Positions 22,576 to 34,917 are shown, counted from the stretch's first letter. The stretch: DNA of 64,000 nt from Hirsutella rhossiliensis (GCF_020360975.1 NW_025408669.1:1-64000), one strand, 5' to 3'. Made by a program: numbers and translations. The notes: generated from the letters alone by a model not told the origin.

Positions 22576-22878
22576 TAATGCCCTCCCTCGAGCGCGGCGT
22601 AGTGCTGCCCTATTAACGGCTCCCGTATAATTAGGCCCGTGCCGCGGGCTCTTCCCTGCCCTTTCCCGTTAATAGGGCCGGCCCTACTAGCCCTATTATC
22701 CCCGCGCCCGTTAGCCCGGGCAGCTAGGACCCGGCTCTATACTCGTCGGCCGGCTAGCCGTTTAAATAGGGGCGTAACCTATTATATACGCCCCTAGGTA
22801 GCCGGCGGCTAGTCTAGACCTGCGTAAGCCTTAGGTTGCCTGTCCCCTCTGCCTTAGGCAGCATCCTCTACTAAGGGG

Positions 22879-22932
22879 TATATAAGGCGGCATCCCCCCC
22901 TTCCCCCTTCCCTTCCTTCTCTCTCTTCTTTA
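22879..22932 (+). promoter_or_regulatory. Antisense core promoter inside GyB: TATA box and pyrimidine tract
   Basis: TATATAA at 22879-22885 is followed by a C/T-rich run to about 22932, the usual layout of a fungal core promoter, on the strand opposite to the element. A GTAAGT that could be a 5' splice site is at 22955-22960 and the first ATG is at 23018. The TATA box and tract recur in the fragments at 1.69-3.1 kb and 13.6-14.1 kb. Confidence 0.55.
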
Positions 22933-23017
22933 ACCGTAGTAGCAGTATTAATAGGTAAGTTCCGCTCTACCTAGGGCGTTAGTCCGTTCCTAGCTATATA
23001 GGCCGCTCTATTAACGT

Positions 23018-24032
23018 ATGCTCGCAGTAGTAGCGGTAGTAGCAATAATAGCCCTAACAACAACAATAACTCTAACTAGTAAGTTCCGCGCCTTATAGAG
23101 CGGGAGGCCGTATTCCGTCGTACTAACTTCCGCGATAGACATATCCGCTTCTCCCTCTCCCACCTCCTCCTTCTCGGAGCGTGCGGAGTCGTTCGTCGAC
23201 GCCGTGCTAGCCGCGGCCGACGACGACTCCGCCGCTGCCGCCGCTCCTACCCGCGCCGCTGCCACCGCTCCCACCGCCGCCGCCGCCGCCTCTGCTACGC
23301 TATTCGCTCTCACGTCGCCCCTTAGGGTAACGACGCCGTCCCCGCCGCCACCCGTGACGCCCGGCCCCTCGGCCCCCGCCTCCGTCTCCGCTACCCCCGT
23401 AAGTCCGTAATCAGGCAAGCGTAATAGACGTTATCCGCTAACCTCCTATAGCATAAGCGCTGGCAGGCCGGCGCCGCCCGCTCGGCCCCTATATGCGTTG
23501 TGCGTCGCAGGAGCTCGACTACCCGACTAGGCCGGCGCGCCGCGGCGGCAGCTGCTACTAGTGCGCGCGAGCCGGCCGCGCCTATAAGGCGGCGCCTCCC
23601 GTCCTGCTCGCTGCGGCGTCGGCTTAGAAGGCCGGCTCGCACGGGCAAGCGCGGGGGGCTACTAAGAAGCGCCTTACCGCCGCCGCCGCCGCCTACCGCA
23701 ACCTCCGCGCCCTCGAGCGATGGGGCCTTATGCCTAAGTAAGTCCTACTCCTCCGCTCCCCTATTTCCGCCTCTAACGCACCCGGCGCCAGGGACACTAC
23801 CTCCGTCGCCCTATCGGCGGTCCCCTTAGCCGTGCCCGCCTCCGCTACCGCCGCTGCCCTTGCCGCCGCCGCTGGCCGCCGCCCCTCTGCCCCCGGAGCC
23901 GCCGCCGCCGCCGACTAGCTTACGGGCTTAGAGGGCCGCCTTAGCGCCCTAGAGACCGCCGCCGCCGCTAATAAGAAGGAGGAGGCCGATAAGGACGACG
24001 ATAACGAAGATAATAATAACGATAAGGAATAG
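23018..24032 (+). pseudogene. Candidate antisense gene in the GyB 3' module
   Basis: From the ATG at 23018 the plus strand reads a hydrophobic start (MLAVVAVVAIIALTTTITL), then a Ser/Ala/Pro-rich protein to about 23409, with one in-frame TAG (23096-23098, possible RIP of CAG) before a TAA. Coding-like sequence continues in other frames and ends with an acidic tail (NKKEEADKDDDNEDNNNDKE, stop 24030-24032), so introns or frameshifts would be needed. The region is GC-rich and open on the minus strand too (23011-23418), so strand choice rests mainly on the promoter at 22879. No family recognised. It lies between integrase and 3' LTR, opposite to gag-pol. Confidence 0.4.
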
Positions 24033-24199
24033 GCCCGGGTAGTCTAGGGGCTCCGCCCCGTAATAAACGCTGTTTTTGTCTCCGCCTATACTATTGCGCT
24101 TATATTGCCTATATTACCGTAACTGCCCCCTCCGCTATGCCTACTTCGTGGTCCTGGCCTAGGCTACAATCGGTAGTCCGCTAGTCCGTCGTTCTCGTC

Positions 24200-27100
24200 T
24201 ACCGTTCCGAATAAGGCTTCGAACTTATCGAGGGCTACGGTTCCCGTAAACTTATATATAGGTTCCTACGTAAGGTCGAGATACCCGCGCTACTTAACGA
24301 GGACCTCCCGGCGTTTCCCCCTACCGACCTTTTTCTAGCGCGCGGCCTATATCTCTTCGACCTCGAACTTATCCTCTCCCTTTACCTCGATTACGGGCGG
24401 TTAAGCGTCCGCTGCTTCTTATCCGGGCAGCGGGTTAAAGGAGGCTCTACGAAGGAGGTCTATGTTAATCTTATTATAGACCCCCGTTAGGAGACTATCG
24501 AGCTCTATAACCTACGGGCTAATAACCCTCCGTACCGTAAACTTCGCGTATAGCTAGTTAAGCTTCTTCTTTAGTCGTGCCGACCTATAGTTACGGAGGT
24601 CTAGCTATACCTTATCTCCTACCGCGAACCTATCTACTAGGGCCCTAGTCTTATTAGCGTGCCGCTCCTAATCTTACGCCGCGGCGGCTATCGCGGATTA
24701 GCAATAATCCGTGGTCTCCTATAGCTTTCGTACGAACGCGGAGGCGCGGCCCTCTAGTAACGCATTGCTATACTACTCCGCTACTACGTCTACGGTAAAG
24801 GGAACTAGTAAGGGTAGTTCGAAGCTATACGTTGCAAAGAAAGGGGCTATCCTAATAGAGGTATATAGTCTACTATTTAACGTAAGTTAGGCCGCGGGGA
24901 GCCACCGGTCCTAGTCTACTTAGTTGCGGGCCACGATAGCCCGTAGGTAAGCCTACGCCTCCTAGTTAACCCTCTCGGGCCCTCTATCGGTCTATAGGTA
25001 ATATACCGTGCTAAGCAGCTACGTAATCTAAAGCAGCTAGCATAGGTGCTACTAAAAGCGGCTAGTCTAATTCGATCCCCTATCGCTTATAATAGAGGCT
25101 AGTACTATAGGAAGCGCTCTACGTAGGATTCCGTATCTATAGACGGTATTAGCTTTAATACTATAGACTTACTAAGTCGGTCCTTAATTACCTATATATA
25201 GCGGTTGCCGCCCTCTATAAGTAGGAGGTCCGTTATAAAGTCTATCTATATATATATATAAAACCGGTCGGGCACCGGAAGCTACTTAAGCAGCCCCTTA
25301 AGCTGCGCCCTCTAGATCTTCGTGCGGCCGTAGATATCGCAGTTACGGAGGAAGCGACGCACGTGGTACTATAGGAGGGGCTAGTAAAAGTCCCTCGCAA
25401 GGCCTACTACTATGCCCTATCTACCTAGGTGACCTACGACGCTAGAGTTATAGATAAGTTAGACTAGCCTCCCTTAGAGCTCGTTCCGTTTATCTAGCTC
25501 CGGCGGTCCCTCCTTCTCCTTAGCTTCCGTAGTATACGGTGCGCCCGGTACCTATAGTCTCCCCCGCTAGCGTAGATGCCCCCGTAGGTCGATATAGCAG
25601 TCGGCCACCTATACCTTTAGCTTTAGCTTTAGATCTAGGCGTCGAGCGCCGGACTTAACGGCGCGGCGCACGCCCTCGTAGGTGCGGTCTAGAGCCGCCA
25701 TCCTATCCTATAAGCGTTGCAGGGCCTTATCTTAGAATACTCTCGCCGCGCGCGCCCCTAGGCCGGTCTATCCCTCCTCGCCGGACCGAGGCAAGGGCGT
25801 AGGGGGAAGCTTATTCGCTAGCACCGCGTCTTCCTCTACTAGGGAAGCTCCTATATAAGTCCGTAGTGCTTCCTACGGGATAAGCTATAGATCCCGGGCC
25901 TCGATATCCGCTCCCGTCGGCCGGTCTTAATCCCTCTAGGAAAGCGCGTCTAGGACCGCGGAGTCCCGCCTAGGGCGGTAATTAATCGAGAAGTTAAAGC
26001 GTAAGAGATACTCCGCCTAGCGGGCTTACCGCTCCGAGAGGTGCTAGCAAGTTATAAAGTACTCGAGGTTCCTATAGTCTATAAGAACCTCGAAGCTCTT
26101 ATAGCTCCGGAGCTCCGCTTACTATTACTCGAGGTAGCTAATAATCGCTAGTATCTCCTTATCGTAAATAGCGTAATTCCGCTCTACTAAGGTTAGCTTA
26201 CGAGAGTAGAATGCCACCGGTTACTTCCGCCCGTCTACCTCCTAAGAGAGCGTTCCTCCGAGTGCCTAGCCGCTATAGTCCGGTTTAACTAACGTAGACC
26301 GGTCGAAGTCCTACTAGAGCAGTACCGGGGCTTAAGAGAATAGGTCCTTAAGCGTGCGGAACGCTCCTTCCTATATAGGCCCCTAGCGAAAGGCGGTCCG
26401 CTTTCCGGTAATCTCGTTTAAGGGCATTATAATATAGGAGAAGCCCCTAATAAACATCCTATAATAGTTCGCGAACCTAAGGAAGCTCCGTACGCCTATC
26501 TACGTAGTTAGGGCAGCCTAGTCCCGAATCGCCTAGATCTTTATAGGGTCCGCCTATATGCCTACGCCTACGTAGATAATAAAGCCTAGGTACTTAACCC
26601 TCTTAACCCCGAATTCGCACTTATCTAGGTCGAGGTAGAGCCTATAAAGTTAGAGGCGCTCTAGGACCCTCCGCACTTTCCGTATATAGTCCTTATAGGA
26701 GCCGCTCGTATAGATAAGGATATTATCTACGTATATAAAGGCGAACTCGTCGAGGAAGTCCTAAAGCACGTTATTAATATAACGCTAGAAGGTAGCGGGC
26801 GCTCCTAAGAGGCCGAAGGGCGTTATAAGCTACTCGAATAAGCTATAGCGTATATAGAACGCCGTCTTCTACTCGTTACCCTCCGAGATCCGCACCTTAT
26901 AGAACGCCTATTTTATATCTAGCTTCGTAAACCACTTCGCCTTCGAAAGGTTATAGAGCGTATCTAAGATTAGGGGCAAGGGGTAGCGGTCCGGCCTCGT
27001 AATTGCGTTCAGGGCCCTATAGTCGTAATAGAACCGTATCCCGCCCCTTAGTTTACGCACGAATAGGACCGGCGCTCCTACTTCGGAGCTACTTACTTAA

Positions 27101-28060
27101 ATAAAACCCTTATCTAGGAGGTCCCTTAGCGTCTTCTTTAGCACTAGTAGCTCCGCGTATAATATACTATATAGCGGTCCGAACGGTACGGGTAGTTCCT
27201 GCCCCTTCTTATCGGTGCGGAGTACGATCCTATAGTCTACCCCTAGCTTATACGGGTTAAGCTTATCCGCTTCCTAGGACTCGAATAGCGGTAGGAGGTC
27301 GTAAAAGCGCTCCGGTATCTATTGCCGTAGCTTAGAGGGCGACTTCGGCTTCTTCGTCTAGAGGGCCTTATCGATGTCTACTAGGCTAACTACGTAGACC
27401 GCTACGTTAGCCGCTGCCCGGCCTTGCCCCCGCTCTACCCGTCGCACGGTTCCTACGAAGATAGAGGCAAGGACTTCTTATACCGAGCATAAAGCTCGCA
27501 CGCCTAGTCCTACGCCTACGGAACCATTGTCGTAGCGGACCCACCGTTACGTAGGCCTAAACTATAGCTTCCTCTAGTACGGAACCGAGTATAACTCTAT
27601 ATATAATAACTAGGGTTTCCCGAGGATTAAGGGAAACTCTAGTTAGGGGATTATATAGGCCACGATAAGCTTATAGCAACCGTCGACCTCTATAGCCAGC
27701 CACGTAATGCCCCTAATTACCGCACCCTCTATCGCGCCTAAGGCGCCCTTTACTCGCCTTAGGGCGATCTTTTCTACCGGCACTTATATCTCTCGCGTAA
27801 GCGCCTCGTTAACTACGGCGTAGCACTAGCAGCCCTCGTCTATAAGGGCGGCAACGGGCAAGGAGTTATTAATTATAACCTATATTAAAGTAGGCTCCTC
27901 TTCTATACGGGCGGACAATTCTTCCTTCTCCTTTGCTAGTGCTAGCAATTAGGGCTCCGGAGCCCGTCTTTACTCCGGAGCTACTCTTTTTCCTCCGGGC
28001 CTAAGGGGGCGGAGTCCTCCTTATCGTCTAAGGCGAGGAGCGGTTCTATCTTCGCTACTT
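24200..28060 (-). pseudogene. GyB pol: protease, reverse transcriptase, RNase H, integrase
   Basis: Read right to left. The protease-like segment ALIDEGCQCYAVV has its Asp at 27838-27840. Reverse transcriptase has its motif YVDN at 26722-26733; the second Asp codon is now AAT, the change expected from TpG to TpA, so the enzyme is dead. The RT thumb KCEFGVKRVKYLGFII follows. RNase H lies around 25.9-26.1 kb. Integrase shows the first Asp (IDFITDL, 25240-25242), the second Asp (GDR, 25075-25077) and the Glu in GPERVNQE (24974-24976). The second Asp and Glu are 101 bases apart instead of the 108 expected for D-35-E, so a frameshift lies between them. Scattered TAA/TAG stops replace glutamine codons. 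Confidence 0.75.
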
Positions 28061-28089
28061 AAACCGCCACGGGCCGCTTAGCTAAAAAG

Positions 28090-29100
28090 AAGGGGCATTT
28101 TAATATAAAGTGCGTAGATACTCCGTAACGTAGGCAGCGGCCGTTAGCCTTTCTCTTCCCGATTTCCTCGCTCGTTACCTACTTCGCCTGCTGCTTAGAG
28201 TGCGGGGCGGTATAGGGGGTGGTCGACGGCGTCTTCTTACCGCGTCTAGCCCGGTCCGTGCGGGTAGCCGATATTAGGGTATCCCCGTCCGTGTCGATAG
28301 CCGGTTATTTATCTTACGGAGGGGCGGTGATCCCGTCGCCGCTATACGGCGTGCGCTTACGGAGCTTCTAGAAACGCGGCGTCTACTCGTAGCCCTAAGC
28401 CACCTTTATTAACCGGCTTACGTACTCGCCGTAGTTAGTAGGCATAATCACGGGGATAAGCAGCTCCCGTAGGGCCGGCGTGATCGAATTCCGTAGCTAT
28501 ATAAGCTTCGCGCTATCTTCCTATACCGTAGTCCCCGCTGCCCGTGAGAGCGTCTCTTCGAAATCGGGAAGGAATTCGCTAAAGGTTTATCCGTCTCTCT
28601 GCTTAAGGGTCCGTAGCCTATCTTACGCCTTCTCCCGCTCCTGCACGTTGCCGAACGTATATATAAGGTATTAGAAGAAGTCTTATAGGTCGCGTCTGCT
28701 ACTAGGGCCGCCCTTATCCTAGAATCCGGAGATCCGCCGTATCTAGGGCTCCGGCAGCGTATAGAGGAGCGAATACCACGCTATGTCGCGATAGCTATTT
28801 AGGCCCTATTTCTCGTCGGTTATAAACTTCGTCTATAGCCGGCTAAGGAAGAAGTAAAAGGACTCCGGCTTGCCGTCCTAAGTCGGCTAAGGGAGCGGCT
28901 TCCTCGTCGGTGGTGTCGCCGCCGTAACCGGCGTTGCGGAGGCCGTAGGGGTTAAAGCCGGTCTCGTAGACGGCTCCCCTAGTACAGCGAGAACCTCGTC
29001 CTTCTCGCTAGCCGTCGCGCTTCTAATCGCTTCTAGGATAGCTGCGATACTTCCTATCCGTCCGGGGAGGGGCGGAGTGCTTCCTCGAGGGGGAGGCGCC
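28090..29100 (-). pseudogene. GyB gag with zinc knuckle
   Basis: A Pro/Ala/Thr-rich N-terminal stretch (29000-28890) is followed by a retroviral-type gag core starting around DGKPESFYFFL near 28870. The nucleocapsid ends in a knuckle at 28095-28136 that reads CLRYGVSTHFILKC. This is CX2CX4HX4C with the second Cys turned into Tyr, as RIP of a TGC or TGT codon would do. The open frame from 29270 into the LTR is only partly gag. Confidence 0.7.
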
Positions 29101-29146
29101 CTCTCCGGAGAGATATCTATTAGATCTATTAATTGATAGCTTATAC

Positions 29147-29332
29147 TATCACGGGGTAGGCAGAGGCGTGCGCGTAGGTGCCGTCCGTAGGATAATGTTA
29201 ATAAGCTATATAGAGCTCTTCTATACGCGGCTAGCCCGCCCCTATACTTATAGGATCCGGCCCTCCGCATATAACTATACGGCTTAGGCCGCGGCCTAAG
29301 CCTATTACCTATAATAGTTAAAGACTCTTATA
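29147..29332 (-). repeat. GyB right (5') LTR
   Basis: 186 bp, aligned with the left LTR and differing mainly by transitions. Inside it to the left is the primer-site position (GTATAAGCTATCAA on the minus strand). Confidence 0.9.
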
Positions 29333-29337
29333 GTAAT

Positions 29338-32300
29338 AACGAATATACTATTATATTTAACGTTAGTTATAGGTTCTTTTAATAGTAGTAGCTTTATAAT
29401 ATAGTTAAAAGCTATTAAATCCTATAGTTTCTCTAGTACTAGTAGCGGTTATAATTCTCTATATAGCTTATATCGTTTAGCTTTACTTTATATATAAAGT
29501 TTATATTTTTTAATAACTTATTATACTACTTAAGATATAGGAAGTTATATTATCGTTTAATCCGTTTTATTATTTTTTTAGATTCCTTAGTATCTATATA
29601 TTAAATATTTATATATATCTTATATAACTTTATCTTATAACGCTAGTAGTATCTAGATTTTATTTTTATATAATAGAATTTCCGAATATTCTATATTATA
29701 TCCCTTTAGTACTTTATATTCTTTTATCTATTTTAGGATCTTTTAATATATCGAGTCGTTAGGTTATACTTTAAATATTATATTTAGCTACTATTACTAG
29801 TAGTTTTTATTTTTATTAATTTCTAGGAGCTATCCTTTCGCTATAGGTGCCCCTATATCGTAGTTATTTCGTCGACTAAGGGTATTAGCTCGACCGTTTT
29901 CTATTCCTTTTCTATAGATTATTTTATAGTCGAATTTTAATAAATATTCGGCCTATTAGATCTATCGTCTATTTAACTATTACGTCGTTATAAAATATAA
30001 GATATTCTTATAATCTATATAGACCTTAACTTTATATTTACTTCTAATAAGGTAGTATCGAAATTCCTTAAAAGCTTAAATAATTACGAGAAATTCTTTA
30101 TCGTAGATAGGGTAATTAAGTTCTATACTATATAGCTTCTTTAAATAGAATATAATAGGTCGTAGTCTTCCTTTATTATCTTTTTATCCGATTTATACTC
30201 TTAAAGTAAAGTCTAATATATCGGTTTTAAGTTTAATTTATCGTTCTAGATTAAAGGTAGTTAAGACTAGTTCTTATATAATTATAGTTTTAATATATTC
30301 GAAAGCTTTATTAGCTTTATCGTCCTATATAAATTCTTTTTCCTTCTTCGTTAAGTCGTATAGTAGTACTACGATCTTTCTAAAATCTTTAATAAATCGT
30401 TAGTAGTAATTTATAAATCCTAGGAAACTTTATACGTCCTTAACGTTTTTTAGCGTTAGCTATTTTTTAACTACGTTAATCTTATCTTATTATATTTATA
30501 TCTCTCTTAGTAAGATCGTATATTGAAGGAAGTCTACCTTTTATATATAGAACTTACTTTTCTTTAGTTTAACTAGTAACTTTATATTCTAAAGTACGCG
30601 GAGTACCTTATAGATATATTCCTTATATTCTTTTAAGGTATCTAAGAAGATTAAGATATTATCTAAGTATATTACTATAAAGATATCTAAGTATTTGCGT
30701 AGGATATTATTAATTATCCGTTAGAAGGTAGCTAGTATATTTATAAGTTTAAATAGTATTACTAGATATTTAAATAGTCCGAATTTCGTTCTAAAAGCTA
30801 TTATCTATTTATATCCCTTTTTTATACGTATTAAGTTATAAGCGCCTTTAAGGTCGAGGGCTATAAACTATTTTTTACTATATAGTCGATCTTATAGTTC
30901 CGATATAAGCGGTAATAGTATTCGGTCTTTTATTATAATATTGTTTAAGCGTCTATAGTTAATAACTAGTTATACTTTACCGTTTTTCTTTAAAATAAAT
31001 ATAACTAGGTAGCTTACTTTAGATATTAACGTTTATATATATCCCTTTTATAGATTCTTGTTAAGGTAGTCGTATAGCGTTTATAGTTACTTTTCGTTTA
31101 AGTTATAGATCTTATAGAACGTCGGCGTTATTCTATCCTTAATATAAATTTCGTAGTCCTATTAGCTATATTTAAGTAACCCTATCTTAAGTTTTTCCTT
31201 AAAGAGTTTATTATATTTCCGGTATTCTTAGGGGATATTCTTTATTTTATCTTATAGGCTTTATTCTTTCTCTTAAGAGCTAGTTTCTCTTAACTTAAGC
31301 TCTTTATTAATTTATTTAAGGTCTTTCCTTAGAGTAGTAATAACTCTTTAGATCTTTATATTATATCCTTTATTTTATTTATATTAGATACTAGGTTATA
31401 TAGCCGTGTTAGTTAGTATATAGGTCTTATTAATCGATTTTATTATATCTACTAGTCTTAGAAACTTATATCTTTATTTTAATATAGCTAGCTAGTTTTC
31501 TAGTTAATTAGTAAGATACTCTCTTATAGTTATAGAAGCCTTAATATAAGGTTATATTCTTTAATATCTATAATATCGAAGTTAACTCATTCGTCGTAGC
31601 CTTAAATATTAATATTAAGGTAATTAATCTCTATATTAATAATTCTATTATTATAGTTAAAGGCCTCTCCTTTAATATTCGTAAGTTTATATAAATCTTT
31701 CTTATATCTTTATATAAGTTAGTAACGATTAACGACTTTAAGTAAAGCGTAATTACCTATTGCGCTATAGTCTAAAAGTATATATATATAATATCCCGCG
31801 ATTTAAATATCTAATACTATTTAGTTACTATAGCTTACCGTTACTATATATAGGGTCCTTAGATCTTATTATATCGTGCTAGTCTATAGCCCTTTTATAG
31901 ATAGTATACCTCGTTTTTTACCTAGTCCTTATTTATTTTATTTAGGTATTCTTCTTTAATTTATTATTAATATTATTTCTTTATATTTTCGTCGTATAGT
32001 ATTATATCGGGGCTTAAGAGACTAATTTCTTATAGCTAATCGAAGATTTCTTATTTCTTAACGCTATATTATTTATATTATACTACTTTATAGTTAATTA
32101 TATACTATGCTTTATAATTTTATTTATTTTTATACTAAAGGTCGAGTTTTCGTTTAGCGTCTTTCTGTTTTTTATATAGTATTTCTATATTAATTTTTCC
32201 TTAGTCGAATACGGCTTATAGCCTTTATATATATTACTAATAATCTTTTAGTATACCGTTATCTCGTTTATACTATACTTATACTTTTTTATATTTATAA

Positions 32301-34917
32301 ACTCTATAGTTTAGGTATATATATTTATTATAATCTTCCTTATTATATTTAACTTATTATATAAGTCTTTAGAAGATTAAGGGTTTAGATACCTTAAAGC
32401 GAGTAGCGTTATACTATTCTTTTATTTTAGCGTATTTATAGATTTTATATATCTCTAAAAGATATCTTATTAATAAACTATAATTATCGCGGTATTTAAG
32501 TAACGTACTATAATTAGGTTCTAATAATATAACTTAGTCGTTTAGGTAGCGTTAAGCGATTTTCTAGTAGTTTAGTTCTATACTTAGGTAGGGTTTCGAA
32601 AGTATTTATCCTTCGAACCTAACTAAGAAAGCGTTATATCGTGCCTTTATCTAGAAGTATATTATATAATCTAGGTAGACGTATAATATCTATAAAATAT
32701 ACTTATAGTACTTATAAGTAAGTAGTATTTATAGATTATCTTTAAATTCTCCTTATAGTTACTATTCTTATTATAGAGCTATAAAGGTATTAACTATAGC
32801 GATAGCTATAGCGTAGTCTCCTCTACGTAGTACTAGTTAATATCGAATTAGTATAGCTTATTAGTTTTCTATAAGAATTTAAGGTATTTATTAGGTTCTA
32901 ATTTTAAGTATTTCTTTAAATTCTTTAAAGTATAGAGCGTGTTCTCTAATTATAGTATTTTCCTTTAATAGCGAGGGTAGTAGTATAAGTTTATTCTTAT
33001 CTTCTATTTCTCTAGGTATTTCTTATTCTTTAAAGCTTATATCGTTAATACTTCGTTATTCCTTTTTAGGTTACTATCTAAGTTTCGTAAGTATAAGGGC
33101 TATATCTATATCTTCTTTATTATATTATTTATAGACTGCCCGTTGTTATTATCGATTTTTATTTTATATATCTTCCTAGAATTATTTACCGTTTTTCTTA
33201 ATCTAGTCTTAGGAGACTCCTTTAAGATAAAGGTATTTCGGTTTTATAAATTTAACTTATTTCTATATTTTAGGATCCCTTCGCTATATTATTATAAGGG
33301 TTTTCCTTAATAGCTATAGGAACTATCTAGTACTATTCTTATCGCTTAAGTATACTATATATTCGTTATTATTCTCGCGAAGAGAGATGCGAGAAGTGCA
33401 TGAAAATGCACGAAGGTGAAATTGGAAGTAAGGGGTCGGACAGGTAGGGCAGAGATGTTTGAATCTTGCGGGGGCAGCAATTGCAGTAGGGGAGTGATTG
33501 TTGTATTGCCTTAATTGTCCTTCTTTCCTCTATCCAACGCCCTTCTTTATACCCGTCTAGTATCTTAATTAACAAAGAAGATCCTGCTTAAAGAAGCCAC
33601 TAATGTCCTCTCGACTACCGAGCTTTTGCCGGTTTTTCCTCTTTTCCAGCCGTTGCCGCACATCCGTCTTATCTCTCGCCACTCCATAGGAAGCCATCGC
33701 CACTTCTGCTTCCCCTCATGCCCCCACCCTCCTTTCTGCACCTCTTTTCAGCTCCTTCTTCCACACCGGGTGTTTCTAGCTTCCTTGGTCCCTCTTGCCA
33801 AGGGATATCTTCGAGAACTGCGAAATCAGGCCACGCTTCGCGACAATTATAGTATATAGTTTAACTAAGGAGTTTATACTTTAGTTCCTATCTATTAATA
33901 GCGTTTAGGTATTTCTTACCTTTTAAGGCTAGTACCTAGTAAGTTTTCTTCTCCTTATAAGGTTATCTATATTCTTTAAAGTAATATCTAAGTTTCCTAT
34001 AGTTAAAATACTTTCCTTTACTTTTTTATATTATATCTAGGTCTATCCTACCTAGGTTAGTTATATAAGCGTAAGTAATAGGAGTTTCGCGCTTCTTTTT
34101 ATAGTTAGCGCGTTAGTTAAAGTTATTTTTATAGGAAGGGTTTTAGTTTCCTCTTCTTTATTTCTTTTCTTAGCGTTATATATACTATCTATCGTTAATT
34201 TATACTACTATAGTAATATAGTCTAAGAGGTTATTAGGTCGATTTTCCTTATAAAGCTCGTCCTTAACTTTTTCTTTAAGTTTATTATAGAATCGTAATA
34301 TAAGAGGTTCGTTGTCTTAATTAAGCTTTAAGGTAACTTAACGGAACTTCGTAGTATAATCTAATACTAAGATCCTTTATTAAAGTTCTTAAAGTTTTTA
34401 TTTAGCATTTTATTCCTTATTAGTTATTCTAAATACCTTTATAATAGCTTCTTTAAATCCTTAGAAACTAGTAAAGACTTTATCTATCTTATTATCTCGT
34501 TACGCTAGTTAGTTATAAATAAAATCCCTTATAATAGGTTTAAACTAAGTAAGTATTATTTTAGATAAATAATTTCCTATATAAAGTACCTTTTTAACTA
34601 GGTCTAAGAGTTTAGTAAGGTAAAACCGGTAGTAGGCCTTAAGTTAGGTAAGAAAGTCTTAAAGCATACTATAAGTACCGTTAAATAGTCCTAGCTATTT
34701 TAGTTTAACTACTTCTCTAAGGTCCCTAACTTATCCGTTGCCTCCTCTATTCCTAAGTAACTATACCTTATATCGAAGGGTAATAATCTCGCGTATTATA
34801 TCCTAAGGCGATATAGTAGCTCTAGAGTTAGTTAATCTAGCTTACTATATAGGCATATTAATAGTTACGATATTACTTAGAGTAACGCGGTATTATACTA
34901 AATAAGAGCTTTTAATA
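29338..34917 (-). pseudogene. GyA gag-pol relic, right part
   Basis: The minus strand carries the 5' end of the element. Gag should occupy about 33.9-34.9 kb but no motif is readable there. The RT motif YLDN is at 30658-30669 (YLDD before RIP) within IFIVIYLDNILIFLDT, typical of Ty3/Gypsy. RNase H and the connection to integrase run towards 29.3 kb. It is interrupted at 33373-33845 by S473. The same relic in copy 2 is 57495-62015. Confidence 0.7.
33373..33845 (+). mobile_element. S473 element, nearly unmutated copy (473 bp)
   Basis: CA and TG are normal here while both flanks are saturated with RIP. Ends are TCTCGCGAAG and CTTCGCGACA, a 10-bp inverted pair with one mismatch. ATTAT is duplicated at 33368-33372 and 33846-33850, and GyA copy 2 near 60940 shows the empty site. 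Read on the minus strand it starts TGTCGCGAAG, the same as the TRIM-1 LTR, so it may be a solo LTR of a related lineage; a MITE is the alternative. Small open frames in it are not convincing genes. Confidence 0.85.

Larger units (their letters stand above)
22390..29332 (-). mobile_element. GyB: complete Ty3/Gypsy element, lightly mutated
   Basis: 186-bp LTRs lie at 22390-22575 and 29147-29332, with target duplication GTAAT at 22385-22389 and 29333-29337. The corresponding site in GyA copy 2 (49004-49008) holds one GTAAT and no insert. A minus-strand purine tract (GAGGGAGGGCATTA) sits against the left LTR, so transcription runs right to left. GC content is far above the surroundings and CA/TG survive, so it saw fewer RIP cycles. 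It carries gag, pol and a 1.4-kb 3' module with an antisense promoter. Confidence 0.9.

Noticed and set aside
23391..23829. Arg/Ala-rich frames on both strands in the GyB 3' module as independent genes
   Set aside because: GC-rich DNA lacks stops in most frames; only the promoter-linked antisense reading was kept, at low confidence.
28480..28674. 64-codon plus-strand frame in GyB gag
   Set aside because: Antisense to gag in the best preserved part of the element, no promoter or domain.
33369..33859. Frames of 68 and 77 codons in S473
   Set aside because: They cross the element ends and target duplication; not conserved in the other copies.
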